Shown here: piece by piece, positions 35,874 through 45,836 of the stretch | How positions within the stretch are numbered: position 1 is the first letter of the stretch | Layout: the number at the start of each line of letters is the position of its first letter | Assembly: GCF_016907435.1 (NCBI RefSeq) | Contig: NZ_JAFBBZ010000001.1 | Coordinates: 3,534,001-3,598,000, forward strand | Length of the DNA: 64,000 nucleotides | Origin: Nocardioides salarius | GTDB taxonomy: Bacteria; Actinomycetota; Actinomycetes; Propionibacteriales; Nocardioidaceae | Direction of reading: 5' to 3' | Translations under genes and position numbers: made by a program | The notes under the pieces: model-generated | Databases searched by the model: none | The model's input: the letters and a program-made list of their open reading frames with translations, nothing else | Told to the model about the DNA's origin: nothing

Positions 35874-37415
35874 TTACTCCTGGCCCTGGTAGGAGAGCGT
35901 GGTCATCATGCCGGTCTCGGCGTGGTAGATGTTGTGGCAGTGGGTCGCCCACTGGCCGGGGTTGTCGGCGTCGAGGTCGACGTCGAGGGTCGCCATGGGG
36001 CGCACGATGACGGTGTCCTTGCGGGCTCCGCTGTTCGTCAGGGCGAAGGTGTGGCCGTGCACGTGCATGGGGTGGAACATCATCGAGTGGTTGACGAACC
36101 GCAGCCGGACCCGCTCCCCCTGGGTGAGCTGCAACGGGTCGGTGTCGGGGAAGGTCTTGCCGTTGATGGTCCAGCGGTAGGGCGCCATGCTGCCGCCCAG
36201 CACGAGGTCGTGGCTTCTGTCGGCCGACCGCGGGTCCAGGCGGACCGACTCTGCCGCCGACAGGACGGTCCCGAGCAGCACTTGGCGGGCCGGCTCGCGG
36301 ACCTTGACGTCGCCAGTGGGTGGGCGACCGGCGCCGGTTCGGATCACGGCGAGCGCCTGGCCCTGTTTGCCTTCGGCGGTGGCGACCAGCGGGTACACGC
36401 CCTCCCCGATAGTGACCGTGGCGTCGAAGCGCTCGCCCATCCCGATCAGCAGCGCGTCGGTGGGCACCGGCACGACGGGGAAGCCGTCGCTGTGCGTGAC
36501 GGTCATGCGGTGCCCACCGACGGCGACCCGGAACGCCGTATCCGAGCCGGCGTTGACGAAGCGGATCCGAACGCGTTGACCCGGCTTCGCCGACAGCGTA
36601 ACCGGATCCTCGGTAGTCCGGCCGTTGAGCAGGTAGTGCGGATAGACGATGTCTCCGGCACCACCCAGCAGAGGCGACTGCATGCCTTCGATGCCGTGCA
36701 TCCCACCCATCGACCCGCCCATCGAGCCGTGGTCCATCCCCTCCATGCCGCCCATGTCATGCATGTCTCCCATGGAGTCGTCGCCGCCTTCCTGCAGGTC
36801 GGCGAGGATCTGGTCCGGGGTGCGACCGGTCCCGTCGACCCAGTCGTCCAGGACCACGATCCACTCGGCGTCGTAGCGTCCCGGCTCGTGGGGGTCGTCG
36901 ACGACCAGGACGCCGTACAGGCCACGGTCCAGCTGGACTCCGGAGTGCGGGTGGTAGAAGTACGTGCCCGGGTGAGGGGCAGTGAACTCGTACCGGAACG
37001 TCCCTCCGGCGGGGATCGGGTCCTGTGTCATGCCGGGCACGCCGTCCATGTCGTTGCGTAGCGCCAGGCCGTGCCAGTGCACGCTGGTGGCGGCGGGGAG
37101 CTGGTTGTCGACATCGACGCGGAGCACGTCGCCGGCGTCGACGCGGAGCAGCGGCCCCGGTGCGGTGTCGCCGTAGGCCCACGTGCTCACGGTCCGGCCA
37201 CCCAGGTCGAGGGTCACCGGCTGCGGGGTGAGTCGGGCGGTGACGAGTCGACCTCCGGGCTTCCGGCGCGCCGCCTCCGCCGCTGCGACCGCGTCGGCGG
37301 CGGAACCGACCGCGGTCTCCGTTGACCGGCTGCAGGAGGCAAGGCCTCCGAGGGTGGCCACACCTGCGAGTCCGGCGGCTCCGCGAAGGACGGCGCGACG
37401 AGTGATCTCGGACAA
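35874..37415 (-). CDS. Multicopper oxidase, Tat-exported lipoprotein, Met-rich
   Basis: The 513-residue protein has a twin-arginine signal (TRRAVLRGAAGLAG) with a lipobox (LASC). It carries the copper-site motifs of three-domain oxidases: HWHGLALRND, YHPHSGVQ, HPMHVHGHTF and THCHNIYHAETGMM. A Met/His-rich insert near 225-255 (MGDMHDMGGMEGMDHGSMGG) is typical of cuprous oxidases such as CopA/CueO. It would oxidise Cu(I) outside the membrane. The proposed start is TTG 37415 behind AGGAG, giving the signal peptide its usual short n-region; no ATG suits. Confidence 0.87.
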   Translation of the reverse strand: MSEITRRAVLRGAAGLAGVATLGGLASCSRSTETAVGSAADAVAAAEAARRKPGGRLVTARLTPQPVTLDLGGRTVSTWAYGDTAPGPLLRVDAGDVLRVDVDNQLPAATSVHWHGLALRNDMDGVPGMTQDPIPAGGTFRYEFTAPHPGTYFYHPHSGVQLDRGLYGVLVVDDPHEPGRYDAEWIVVLDDWVDGTGRTPDQILADLQEGGDDSMGDMHDMGGMEGMDHGSMGGSMGGMHGIEGMQSPLLGGAGDIVYPHYLLNGRTTEDPVTLSAKPGQRVRIRFVNAGSDTAFRVAVGGHRMTVTHSDGFPVVPVPTDALLIGMGERFDATVTIGEGVYPLVATAEGKQGQALAVIRTGAGRPPTGDVKVREPARQVLLGTVLSAAESVRLDPRSADRSHDLVLGGSMAPYRWTINGKTFPDTDPLQLTQGERVRLRFVNHSMMFHPMHVHGHTFALTNSGARKDTVIVRPMATLDVDLDADNPGQWATHCHNIYHAETGMMTTLSYQGQE

Positions 37416-37476
37416 GTGGGGCTCCTGACTCAGGTTCGGCGAGGGCGAGATGTGCGAGGCGCGCGGTGCGAGCGTG

Positions 37477-37722
37477 CTAGTGCACCGAGGCACGCAGCAC
37501 ACTGCTGCGGGCGCGGTACTCGTCCTCGTCGATCTCGCCGCGGGCGAACCGCTCGTCGAGGATCTGCATCGGGTCGCGGCGGTCCGGGGTGGACTCACCG
37601 GGGCGCTCCGTGCGGAACAGCGTGAGAACGGCGAAGACCACCAGCGCCCAGAACGCGACCATGGCCAGGGTCATGACGATCCAACCGCCCCAACCCATGC
37701 CGTCGTGGTACCAGCCCATCAT
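37477..37722 (-). CDS. SHOCT-domain small membrane protein
   Basis: The 81-residue protein has one membrane helix (about 12-34) and a C-terminal SHOCT motif (PMQILDERFARGEIDEDEYR). Such proteins are found next to copper and redox genes. The start is ATG 37722, with GAGG upstream. It lies opposite the response-regulator gene across the TGAAG site. Confidence 0.75.
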   Translation of the reverse strand: MMGWYHDGMGWGGWIVMTLAMVAFWALVVFAVLTLFRTERPGESTPDRRDPMQILDERFARGEIDEDEYRARSSVLRASVH

Positions 37723-37797
37723 CGTCCTCAGCTCCTTTGCTCGGCTTGGTGCCTGCCACGATCGCCCGGGCACCACTGCGTCTGGGTCGCGTTCATG

Positions 37798-37813
37798 TGA
37801 AGGTTCGCTGAAG
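37798..37813. promoter_or_regulatory. TGAAG direct repeat, site 3
   Basis: TGAAG at 37798-37802 and 37809-37813, 11 bp apart, between the leftward SHOCT gene and the rightward response-regulator gene. The place fits autoregulation. Confidence 0.6.
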
Positions 37814-37891
37814 AACCCGCCCTCGCAGGTGCTGACCTACGGCTTGCCGCGCAGCGGACTTGCGATCATGGCGGGTATGGGCGAGGACGTC

Positions 37892-38644
37892 ATGAACGAA
37901 AAGGCCGGCTCACCGGCAACGGGTGCCGCGGGTGGTCGCCCCCGCACCGGGCTCCGGGCGATGGTGGTCGAGGACGAGACGCAACTGGCCGGACTCATCG
38001 GCAGCTACCTCGAGCGCGACGGCTTCGAGGTCGCGGTGGTTCATGACGGGCTCGAGGCGGTGGAGGCCGCCCGCGCCGTCGACCCGGACGTGGTGGTGCT
38101 GGACTTGGGCCTGCCCAGCCTGGACGGGGTGGAGGTCTGTCGGCAGCTGCGCACCTTCTCTGATGCCTACGTGGTGATGCTGACCGCACGCAGCGAAGAG
38201 GTCGACACGCTCATCGGGCTCTCGGTGGGGGCCGATGACTACCTGACCAAGCCGTTCAGCCCCCGGATCCTGATGGCCCGGATCCAAGCCATGCTCCGCA
38301 GGCCCCGTCCCCTGGGAACCTCGTCCGATGACTTGGAAGGCGCCCGCACCTTCGGTGCCCTGGTCATCGATCCGTTGGGACGCGACGTATGGCTCGAGGA
38401 CGAACCAGTCGCGCTGACGCGCACCGAGTTCGACCTCCTCGCCGCCCTGTCCGAGCGGCCCAGGATGGCGTTCAGTCGGCGGCAGCTCATCGACGCCGTC
38501 TGGGGACCCTCGTGGGTTGGTGACGAGCACCTGGTCGACGTGCACGTCGGCCACCTGCGCCGCAAGCTGGACGACGACGCCACCCAGGCGCGGTTCATCC
38601 GGACCGTCCGTGGCGTCGGCTACCGGATGGGCCCAGGGCAGTGA
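37892..38644 (+). CDS. OmpR-family response regulator
   Basis: The 250-residue protein has a receiver domain (MVVEDE; phospho-Asp in VVVLDLGLPS, about residue 70; the conserved Lys in YLTKPF) and a winged-helix DNA-binding domain (TRTEFDLLAALSERP, VDVHVGHLRRKL, RTVRGVGYRM). It is the likely binder of the TGAAG repeats, because OmpR-family dimers read direct repeats about one helical turn apart. ATG 37892 is preceded by GAGGA; ATG 37868 and 37877 are possible alternatives. Its stop overlaps the kinase start. Confidence 0.88.
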   Translation: MNEKAGSPATGAAGGRPRTGLRAMVVEDETQLAGLIGSYLERDGFEVAVVHDGLEAVEAARAVDPDVVVLDLGLPSLDGVEVCRQLRTFSDAYVVMLTARSEEVDTLIGLSVGADDYLTKPFSPRILMARIQAMLRRPRPLGTSSDDLEGARTFGALVIDPLGRDVWLEDEPVALTRTEFDLLAALSERPRMAFSRRQLIDAVWGPSWVGDEHLVDVHVGHLRRKLDDDATQARFIRTVRGVGYRMGPGQ

Positions 38645-39765
38645 CCAGCCCCGCACTCCTGGCGGACACGGTCCGTGCCCGGCCGCGGTTCGCCGCTCGG
38701 CTCCTGGTCGCCCAGGCCCTGGTGCTGGTGGCCGGCGCCCTGACCACCTGGCTGGTCGCCTCCGTCGTCGGACCCAGCATCTTCAGCGACCACCTCCAGC
38801 AGGCCGGCGACACCCACACCGCCGAGGAGACTCGTCACGTCGAGGAGGCCTTCTCCTCGGCGCTGGTCCTTTCGGTCTCTCTGGCGCTGCTTGCATCGGT
38901 CCTCGCGGCGCTGGCGGTCTCGTGGTACTTCAGCCGCCGGGTGCAGCGCTCGATCGGCGACGTGGCCGCCGCCGCAGCGGACATCGCCGCCGGACGGTAC
39001 GACACCCGGGTGCCCGACCCGGGCCTGGGCGGCGAGTTCGCCTCCCTCGCACTGACCTACAACCGCCTCGCGGAGAGACTCGCAGCAATCGAGTCGACTC
39101 GACGCAGCATGCTGGCCGACCTGGCCCACGAGATGCGCACGCCCCTGGCCACGATCGACGCGCACCTGGAGGCCGTCGAGGACGGCGTCCGAGCCCTGGA
39201 CGACGACACGCTCGGGGTGATCCGCGGCTCGACGGGCCGCCTGCGGCGCCTCGCCGAGGACATGTCCGCCGTCTCCCAGGCAGAGGAGGGGATCGACGTG
39301 ACGCTGCGACCGGTGGCCGCCGCTGACGTGGCTGCTGCGGCCGCCGACGTCGCCCGCGACCGGTACGCCGCCAAGGGGGTCGACCTGCGCACCGAGCTCG
39401 ACGATGCCGGCCAGGTCCGCGTCGACGCCGACCGCTTCGGCCAGGTGCTCGGCAACCTGCTCGACAACGCCCTGCGCCACACTCCCGCGGGTGGGACCGT
39501 GACCCTGGCCTGCCGCCGGATCGACCACTGGGTGGAGTATCGCGTCGCCGACACCGGCCAGGGGGTGGACGCGGAGCACCTGCCGCACCTGTTCGACCGG
39601 TTCTACCGTGCCGACACCGCCCGCGACCGGGGCCATGGCGGCTCGGGCATCGGTCTGGCCATCGCCCGCGCCCTCGTCGAGGCACATGGCGGTGGGATCT
39701 CGGTGACCAGCGCCGGGCCCGGACTCGGGGCCACGTTCACGGTGCGGCTACCCGGCCAGGGGTAG
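38641..39765 (+). CDS. Sensor histidine kinase
   Basis: The 374-residue protein starts with GTG overlapping the regulator stop (GTGA). It has two helices (about 20-42 and 72-94) around a short outer loop, a HAMP region, a HisKA box (LADLAHEMRTPLATI, His about 163) and an ATPase domain (NLLDNALRHTP, DTGQGV, GGSGIGLAIARAL). The outer loop is too short for a large ligand domain; it may sense metal or the membrane state. It pairs with the regulator next to it. Confidence 0.87.
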   Translation: MTSPALLADTVRARPRFAARLLVAQALVLVAGALTTWLVASVVGPSIFSDHLQQAGDTHTAEETRHVEEAFSSALVLSVSLALLASVLAALAVSWYFSRRVQRSIGDVAAAAADIAAGRYDTRVPDPGLGGEFASLALTYNRLAERLAAIESTRRSMLADLAHEMRTPLATIDAHLEAVEDGVRALDDDTLGVIRGSTGRLRRLAEDMSAVSQAEEGIDVTLRPVAAADVAAAAADVARDRYAAKGVDLRTELDDAGQVRVDADRFGQVLGNLLDNALRHTPAGGTVTLACRRIDHWVEYRVADTGQGVDAEHLPHLFDRFYRADTARDRGHGGSGIGLAIARALVEAHGGGISVTSAGPGLGATFTVRLPGQG

Positions 39766-40162
39766 CGATGCGGATTTTGTGCGCAACAGATGAGGGCCGG
39801 ATGCGGGTCCGCAGCACCTACGCCAGTGAGCGCGTCGAAACGTCGTTTGGGCACCGCCAAGGCGATCGATGCCGCCGCCAGCACCGTGCCAGCTCGTTCT
39901 TGTGTTCGCCCACGATCATTCCCCCGGATCGACTGGGTCGCGGGTAACGCGTTAGGCAAGTACGTCGAGATTCGGGTCCATGAAGCAGTCCTTCGGGGGG
40001 TACGGCTCGGGTCAGACAACGGCACGGTTCACCATGGGATCTCCGATCAACGGGATCTCCGATCAACCCGCCATGGGGTCTCCGATCGATGGCTTGCCGC
40101 CGCTGGAGTGAGCTGGCCGACGACGCTCCGGTGGCCCTGGGGAGTCGCCGGGGTGGGTTCGC
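39766..40162. other. Gene-poor gap with a short direct repeat
   Basis: No convincing gene. A 16-base unit, GGGATCTCCGATCAAC, stands twice in tandem (about 40037-40067), and GGGGTCTCCGATCGA follows near 40076. The rest looks like decayed sequence. Confidence 0.4.
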
Positions 40163-40381
40163 TCAGTGGTGTCGGCCGGAGCTCGGGTGTTCATGCGGAT
40201 CGGGCGGGCGATCGCCGGTCGAGCGTTCGGCCGTCGGGGGATGCCGGTTCTCCGAGTGCTGGTGACCCCCACAGCCCCTGTGCCCGCTGTGTCCGTGGCC
40301 GTGGCCGTGGCCAAGGTGCATGAATAGCATTCCGGCGACAAGCAGGATCCACACCCAGTTGCTACTCAGAAACTCCAACAT
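40163..40381 (-). CDS. Small His-rich membrane protein (DUF2933-like)
   Basis: The 72-residue protein has one membrane helix (about 7-24) followed by a His/Gly-rich stretch (MHLGHGHGHGHSGHRGCGGH) and a polar tail. DUF2933-like proteins of this size occur in copper islands. A metal-binding role is inferred from composition. Confidence 0.6.
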   Translation of the reverse strand: MLEFLSSNWVWILLVAGMLFMHLGHGHGHGHSGHRGCGGHQHSENRHPPTAERSTGDRPPDPHEHPSSGRHH

Positions 40382-40678
40382 CGTCTGCCTCCTCCACGAT
40401 CAGGAGCCGGGGCTGGATGCGCCAGGTTCCTTCACTCCTAACCTGCACGAGCCTGGTGGAAGCCCAGTGCGAATATGGTGAAGGTTTGATGTTGTCCGAA
40501 GGAGGGTGAAGTAGTTGGGCCGCCTTCCTACATCCGTCTGGCCCGCCGAAGACTTGTTGTAGCGAGACATCCCGCCGGACTTGGTCCCTTGTCTGCAGCG
40601 CATCTCGTTTGCCATCGATGGCGCCCGCGGCCCGGTCTTGTTAGCAGTGGCGCGAGCCGGGCGCGTGTCGATGGCCCG
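40382..40678. other. Intergenic region with weak TGAAG-like sites
   Basis: TGAAG at 40479-40483 is followed by TGTTG 11 bp on, and single copies lie at 40430-40434 (reverse) and near 40507. This may be a degenerate regulator site for the small His-rich gene. No gene is seen. Confidence 0.35.
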
Positions 40679-42205
40679 TCAGCTGATGGCCGAGCCGATT
40701 CCGATCAGCACCAGGCAGCCGACGAATAGGATCCCGAGGAGCGGCGCGACGAACCGCAGCCACTGGTCGTAGCGGACCTTCGCCAGCGCGATGCCACCCA
40801 TGACCACTGCGGAGGTGGGGGTGATCAGGTTCACCAGTCCGGAGGCGGACTGGTAGGCGGTGATCACCATCGCCCGGGAGACGCCGGCGAAGTCACCGAG
40901 CGGGGCCAAGATGGGGATGGCGAGGGCGGCGTGCCCGGATGTGGAGGGGACCAGGAAGGCGAGCGGGATGTTGACCAGGAACATCAATGGCCCAAACACC
41001 CAGGAGGAGGTGTCGCTGACGAGGCTTTCCATGGAGTTCAGGACGGTGTCGGTGATCTCGGCGTTGTTCATGATCACGGTGACCCCCCGGGCCAGCACGA
41101 TGATCAGACCGACGCCGATGAACTCTCCGGCGCCCTTGACCAGGGAGTCGGTGATGCCCTGCTCGCCGAGCCCGCCGATGAGTCCGACGACCACTGACAT
41201 CGCGAGGAACAGCGCCGCGAGCTCGGGGAAGTACCAGTCGAGCTGCCAGGGGTAGCTGTCCGCGTCGGTGCCCTCGATGATCTGGGCCCAGGGCACCAGG
41301 GAGAAGATCATGAAGACGAAGGTGAGCGCGACGATGGCGAGCACGGTCTTGTGCTTGCCGGTGAGCGGCTCGACCTCGCCGATCCCTGTGCGGGCGATCT
41401 CGGCGTCGCCCGGAGCCGGGGTCGTCTTCGAGGTGGCGGGGTCGGCCTTGACCTTGCGGGCGTAGCGGAGCACGTACCAGACGCCGACCGGGACCAGGAG
41501 CAGGTACATGATGAGCCGGAAAACGATGCCGTCGCCGATGGAAACCTCGGCGGCATCAGAGGCGACCCCGGTTGCGAACGGGTTGACCGTGGAGGCGAGC
41601 ACCCCGATGGTCGCGCCGACCAGGATCGTCGCTGCGGCGACCATCCGGTCGTAGCCCAGGCTCAGCATGAGCGGGACCACCAGGGCGTAGAAGCCGAGCG
41701 TCTCCTCAGCCATGCCCTCGGTGGTCCCGGCGATGGAGAAGACCACCATCAGCAGCGCAACGACCACGGCGCCGCGGTGGCTGTATCGCTTGGCGATGCG
41801 CGCGACTCCGGCCTGGATGGCGCCGGTCTGCATCGCCATGGTGATGAAGATGCCGATCGCCAGCACGAACAAGAAGACCCCGGCGGCGCCGAACAGCTCG
41901 CCGGTCTCGTACGGGCCGATGACCCCGCTCTCGGCGTTCTGGACACCGTAGAGGCCGTTGACCGGGGCGAGGAACAGCTCCATGAACCGATCCCAGAGAC
42001 CAAACTCGGTACCGGTCGACTCGTAGCTCCCCGGGATCGGACGACCGTCCTCGTCGACCTGGTAGGCCCCGGTGGGGATGATGAAGGCGAGCAACCACAC
42101 CACGAGGGTCACGACAAACAAGACCGTGAACGCGCTCGGGAAGCGCCACTTGGCAGTGCCTGGCTGGGCCTGCTGGTTGGTGGTGCCGGCTGACGAGGAG
42201 CTCAT
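40679..42205 (-). CDS. YfcC-family transporter, likely arginine/ornithine exchange
   Basis: The 508-residue protein has about 12 membrane helices, with AGTTEGMAEETLGFYALVVP, VNPFATGVA and PSTSGHAALAIPILAPL, as in the YfcC/C4-dicarboxylate carrier-like family often linked to arginine deiminase genes. It lies divergent from arcA and is therefore probably the arginine importer or arginine/ornithine antiporter; the family alone does not fix the substrate. ATG 42205 has GGGAG upstream. Confidence 0.8.
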   Translation of the reverse strand: MSSSSAGTTNQQAQPGTAKWRFPSAFTVLFVVTLVVWLLAFIIPTGAYQVDEDGRPIPGSYESTGTEFGLWDRFMELFLAPVNGLYGVQNAESGVIGPYETGELFGAAGVFLFVLAIGIFITMAMQTGAIQAGVARIAKRYSHRGAVVVALLMVVFSIAGTTEGMAEETLGFYALVVPLMLSLGYDRMVAAATILVGATIGVLASTVNPFATGVASDAAEVSIGDGIVFRLIMYLLLVPVGVWYVLRYARKVKADPATSKTTPAPGDAEIARTGIGEVEPLTGKHKTVLAIVALTFVFMIFSLVPWAQIIEGTDADSYPWQLDWYFPELAALFLAMSVVVGLIGGLGEQGITDSLVKGAGEFIGVGLIIVLARGVTVIMNNAEITDTVLNSMESLVSDTSSWVFGPLMFLVNIPLAFLVPSTSGHAALAIPILAPLGDFAGVSRAMVITAYQSASGLVNLITPTSAVVMGGIALAKVRYDQWLRFVAPLLGILFVGCLVLIGIGSAIS

Positions 42206-42296
42206 GCGTACTCCCAAGTTCGGAATCGGTGACGTAGCGCGCATCTTGCCGTCGCTTCGGGATCAGGTCTACCGCACTGACGATCCCCGCCTACCA

Positions 42297-42333
42297 GAAC
42301 CGCCGCGGAACCTCAGGTGTCTTCCGGCGGTTC
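42297..42333. promoter_or_regulatory. Inverted repeat between the transporter and arcA
   Basis: GAACCGCCG (42297-42305) and CGGCGGTTC (42325-42333) are perfect 9-bp arms with a 19-base gap. A TTCAT pair 11 bp apart (42331, 42342) overlaps it. It is a candidate operator for the divergent arginine genes. Confidence 0.45.
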
Positions 42334-42427
42334 ATGCAGCATTCATCCGGACGGGATGTCACCCCCTACTCGCTCGGGTGTCGCGTGTGCTTGCATGGAG
42401 GTTCGTCATGGACCTAGGGAGGACTAA

Positions 42428-43651
42428 ATGCCGCTCCACGTGGATTCAGAGGTCGGCCGGCTGCGCCAGGCGATCGTGCATCGACCAGATCTGGAGCTGA
42501 GTCGCCTGACGCCGTCGAACATGCAGGAGTTCTTGTTCGACGACGTCTTGTGGGTCAAGGAGGCCAAGAAGGAGCACGACGGCTTCGCCGAAGCGCTGCG
42601 CGAGAGCGGCGTCGAGGTGCACTACTTCGACCAGCTGCTGCGCGAGGTGATCGAGATCCCCGAGGCGCGGAAGTTCGTCCTCGACGGCAGCTTCGACGAG
42701 CGCGTCTACGGCCCGATGGCCATCGACTCCGTGCGCAACACCTTCGATGCGATGCCCAGCGAGGAGGCCACCCGGTTCCTGATCGGCGGGATGACCAAGC
42801 GGGAGCTGCTGGAGCGGATCGAGGAGCCCGGGTCCGTCGTGATCGCCGCCTTGGACCTGGACGACATCCTGCTCGCCCCGCTGCCCAACCACATCTTCAC
42901 CCGGGACACCTCGGCGTGGGTCTACAACGGCGTATCGATCAACTCCATGCGCAAGCGGGCCCGTGGCCGCGAGACCGTGCACTACGAGGCCATCTACCGC
43001 TGGCACCCACACTTTGCTGACGAGGACTTCAAGATCTGGGGCGAGGGTCGCTCCGACGGATCGGCGACCACCGAGGGCGGCGACATCCTGGTCCTCGGCA
43101 GGGGCGCGGTGCTGGTCGGGATGAGCGAGCGGACCAGCCCGCAGGGCGTCGAACGCCTGGCCAGCAAGCTGTTCGCCGAAGGCGCTGCAGAGAAGGTCGT
43201 GGCTCTCGCGATGCCGCAGAAGCGGGCGTTCATGCACCTGGACACGGTGATGACCATGCTCAACGAGGACACCTTCACTCAGTACGCCGGCATGCCGATG
43301 CTGCCCGCCTACACGGTCGAGCCGGGTGACACCGAGAAGGAGCTGAAGGTCGCCGCGCACCCGCCCGAGGACATGCACATGGCGATCGCCGACGCCCTCG
43401 AGCTGGACCGGATCAACGTGCTCACCCCGGCCCAGGACATCCGTGCCGCCGAGCGTGAGCAGTGGGACGACGCCTGCAACGTGCTCGCCGTCCGGCCCGG
43501 CGTCGTGGTCGGCTACGAACGCAATGTCACCACCAATACGCACCTGCGCAAGAACGGCATCGAGGTGATCACCATCGAGGGCGACGAGCTCGGCCGCGGC
43601 CGCGGCGGACCGCGATGCATGACGTGTCCGATCGAGAGAGACGGGATCTGA
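42428..43651 (+). CDS. arcA: Arginine deiminase
   Basis: The 407-residue enzyme turns arginine into citrulline and ammonia. Visible family marks are [17 protein letters not shown] at the start, FTRDTSAW, the HPHFAD-like segment [28 protein letters not shown] and the catalytic cysteine in CMTCPIERD at the C-terminus. Length is normal for the family. It is first in an arcA-arcB-arcC operon with 4- and 1-base gaps. Confidence 0.95.
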   Translation: MPLHVDSEVGRLRQAIVHRPDLELSRLTPSNMQEFLFDDVLWVKEAKKEHDGFAEALRESGVEVHYFDQLLREVIEIPEARKFVLDGSFDERVYGPMAIDSVRNTFDAMPSEEATRFLIGGMTKRELLERIEEPGSVVIAALDLDDILLAPLPNHIFTRDTSAWVYNGVSINSMRKRARGRETVHYEAIYRWHPHFADEDFKIWGEGRSDGSATTEGGDILVLGRGAVLVGMSERTSPQGVERLASKLFAEGAAEKVVALAMPQKRAFMHLDTVMTMLNEDTFTQYAGMPMLPAYTVEPGDTEKELKVAAHPPEDMHMAIADALELDRINVLTPAQDIRAAEREQWDDACNVLAVRPGVVVGYERNVTTNTHLRKNGIEVITIEGDELGRGRGGPRCMTCPIERDGI

Positions 43652-43655
43652 GCTG

Positions 43656-44657
43656 ATGTCACGGACGCTGCGCAGCCGCCACTTCCTCAAGGAGCTCGAC
43701 TTCACCCCGACCGAGTGGAAGCACCTGCTCGACCTCTCGACGACCCTCAAGGCAGCCAAGTACGCCGGCACCGAGGTCCCACGGCTGAACGGCAAGGAGA
43801 TCGCCTTGATCTTCGAGAAGACCTCCACGCGCACCCGCTGCGCCTTCGAGGTCGCCGCCTACGACCAGGGCGCGCGGATCACCTACCTGGACCCCTCAGG
43901 TTCCCAGCTCGGCCACAAGGAGTCCATCGCCGACACAGCCCGGGTGCTGGGCCGGATGTTCGACGGCATCGAGTACCGCGGCTCGACCCACAGCAACGTG
44001 GAGGAGCTCGCCGCCAAGGCCGGCGTCCCGGTGTGGAATGGCCTGACCGACCAGTGGCACCCGACCCAGTCGCTGTGCGACATGCTCACGATGCGCGAGC
44101 ACAGCTCGAAGCATGATCACGAGATCGCCTTCGCCTACTGCGGTGACGCCCGCAACAACGTGGGCAACTCGCTGCTGATCGCCGGCGCCATGATGGGCAT
44201 GGACGTGCGGATCGTCGCTCCCAAGGAGCTATGGAACAGTGATGCCACGGTCGGCCAGGCGCGCACCATCGCCGAGCGCACCGGTGCCCGGCTCCTGCTG
44301 ACCGACGATGTCGCCGAAGGTGTCAAGGGAGTGGACTTCCTCTACACCGACGTCTGGGTCTCCATGGGTGAGCCCCACGAGGTGTGGGACGAACGGATCG
44401 CCCTGCTTCGGCCCTATCAGGTCAACCAGGAGATGCTGGAGCGCACCGGGAACCCGGCAGTGAAGTTCCTGCACTGTCTGCCGGCCTTCCACGACCGCAA
44501 CACGGTCGTGGGCCAGGAGATCTTCGAGAAGACCGGGATGGACGGCTTAGAGGTGACCGACGAGGTCTTCGAATCCGACCACTCCGTGGTGTTCGACCAG
44601 GCGGAGAACCGGCTGCACACCATCAAGGCCATCCTCGTGGCTACCCTGGGGGACTGA
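43656..44657 (+). CDS. arcB: Ornithine carbamoyltransferase, catabolic
   Basis: The 333-residue enzyme splits citrulline with phosphate to ornithine and carbamoyl phosphate. It has the carbamoyl-phosphate site [27 protein letters not shown] and HCLPAFHD. Its place between arcA and arcC supports the catabolic direction rather than biosynthesis. Confidence 0.93.
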   Translation: MSRTLRSRHFLKELDFTPTEWKHLLDLSTTLKAAKYAGTEVPRLNGKEIALIFEKTSTRTRCAFEVAAYDQGARITYLDPSGSQLGHKESIADTARVLGRMFDGIEYRGSTHSNVEELAAKAGVPVWNGLTDQWHPTQSLCDMLTMREHSSKHDHEIAFAYCGDARNNVGNSLLIAGAMMGMDVRIVAPKELWNSDATVGQARTIAERTGARLLLTDDVAEGVKGVDFLYTDVWVSMGEPHEVWDERIALLRPYQVNQEMLERTGNPAVKFLHCLPAFHDRNTVVGQEIFEKTGMDGLEVTDEVFESDHSVVFDQAENRLHTIKAILVATLGD

Positions 44658-44658
44658 C

Positions 44659-45657
44659 GTGCGCATCGTGGTAGCCCTGGGCGGCAACGCCCTGCTTCAG
44701 CGTGGGCAGAGCCCGGACGCCGAGGTCCAGGAGGAGAACGCGAAACGGGCCATCGAGGCGCTCGCGCCGCTCGGGCGCGACCACGAGTTGGTGATCACCC
44801 ATGGCAACGGACCGCAGGTCGGGATCCTGGCCCTGCAATCGGCCTCCGACCCGCACCTGACCACGCCGTACCCCTTCGATGTGCTCGGTGCCCAGACGCA
44901 GGGGATGATCGGCTACTGGCTGCTGCAGTCGATGCAGAACGCCAGCCCGGGCCGACAGGTCGCGGCGATCATCAACCAGACACTGGTCCGCGCCGACGAC
45001 CCCGCTCTGGACAACCCCACCAAGTTCGTGGGCGAGGTCTACGACGAGGAGGAGGCCCAGCGCCTCGCGAAGGACCGCGGCTGGACGGTCAAGCCCGACG
45101 GAACCCACTGGCGCCGGGTGGTCGGCTCACCCCGACCCGAGCGGGTCGTCGAGACCCGCCTGATCCGGCTACTGCTGACCAGCGGTGCCATCGTGATCTG
45201 CGCCGGAGGCGGCGGGGTGCCGGTGATCCGCAACGATCGTGGCGAGCTCGAAGGCATCGAGGCGGTCGTGGACAAGGACATGACCTCCGCCGTACTTGCC
45301 GAGGCGCTCGAGGCGGACGCATTGCTGGTGCTCACCGACGTCCCCGGCGTCCAGGAGAACTTCGGTACCCCCGAGGCGAGATTGATCCAACGTGCCACGC
45401 CGGGGTCGCTGCGTCGCATGGACTTCCCGGCCGGGTCGATGGGTCCCAAGGTCGACGCGGTCTGCCGGTTCGTCGAACTCACCGGCGACCTCGGCGCCAT
45501 CGGCCGGCTCGAGGACGCGCCGGCGATGCTGCGAGGCGAAGCCGGGACCGTCGTCACCCCGTCAGGTGAGTACCACGGCCCCCCAAGGAGAACCTCGGCC
45601 GCCGGCGGGAAACACGACGCGTATGGCTCCCCGGTCGCCGGGCCCAGTCCTGAATAG
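44659..45657 (+). CDS. arcC: Carbamate kinase
   Basis: The 332-residue enzyme makes ATP from carbamoyl phosphate and ADP. It starts with GTG one base after arcB. Marks include VVALGGNALLQRGQ, ITHGNGPQVG, VICAGGGGVPVI and DKDMTSAVLAEAL; the fold is of the amino acid kinase family. The last 25 residues are unusual, Pro/Arg-rich and longer than most family members. A DNA change near the stop may have extended it. Confidence 0.93.
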   Translation: MRIVVALGGNALLQRGQSPDAEVQEENAKRAIEALAPLGRDHELVITHGNGPQVGILALQSASDPHLTTPYPFDVLGAQTQGMIGYWLLQSMQNASPGRQVAAIINQTLVRADDPALDNPTKFVGEVYDEEEAQRLAKDRGWTVKPDGTHWRRVVGSPRPERVVETRLIRLLLTSGAIVICAGGGGVPVIRNDRGELEGIEAVVDKDMTSAVLAEALEADALLVLTDVPGVQENFGTPEARLIQRATPGSLRRMDFPAGSMGPKVDAVCRFVELTGDLGAIGRLEDAPAMLRGEAGTVVTPSGEYHGPPRRTSAAGGKHDAYGSPVAGPSPE

Positions 45658-45836
45658 ACGCGGTTGCAGGGGACGGGTAGCGGACGACGCGCGGCTCCCC
45701 AGGTACGGGTCAATCCCGTGCATGAGGTTCAGACCTGGCGTTACTCGGCGGACTTGACTACCACATTGTTCGATATGACCCTGGCTGGCGCCGAGACGGC
45801 GAGTCGGGCACGATGAATGGAGATCTTGGAGGGCCT

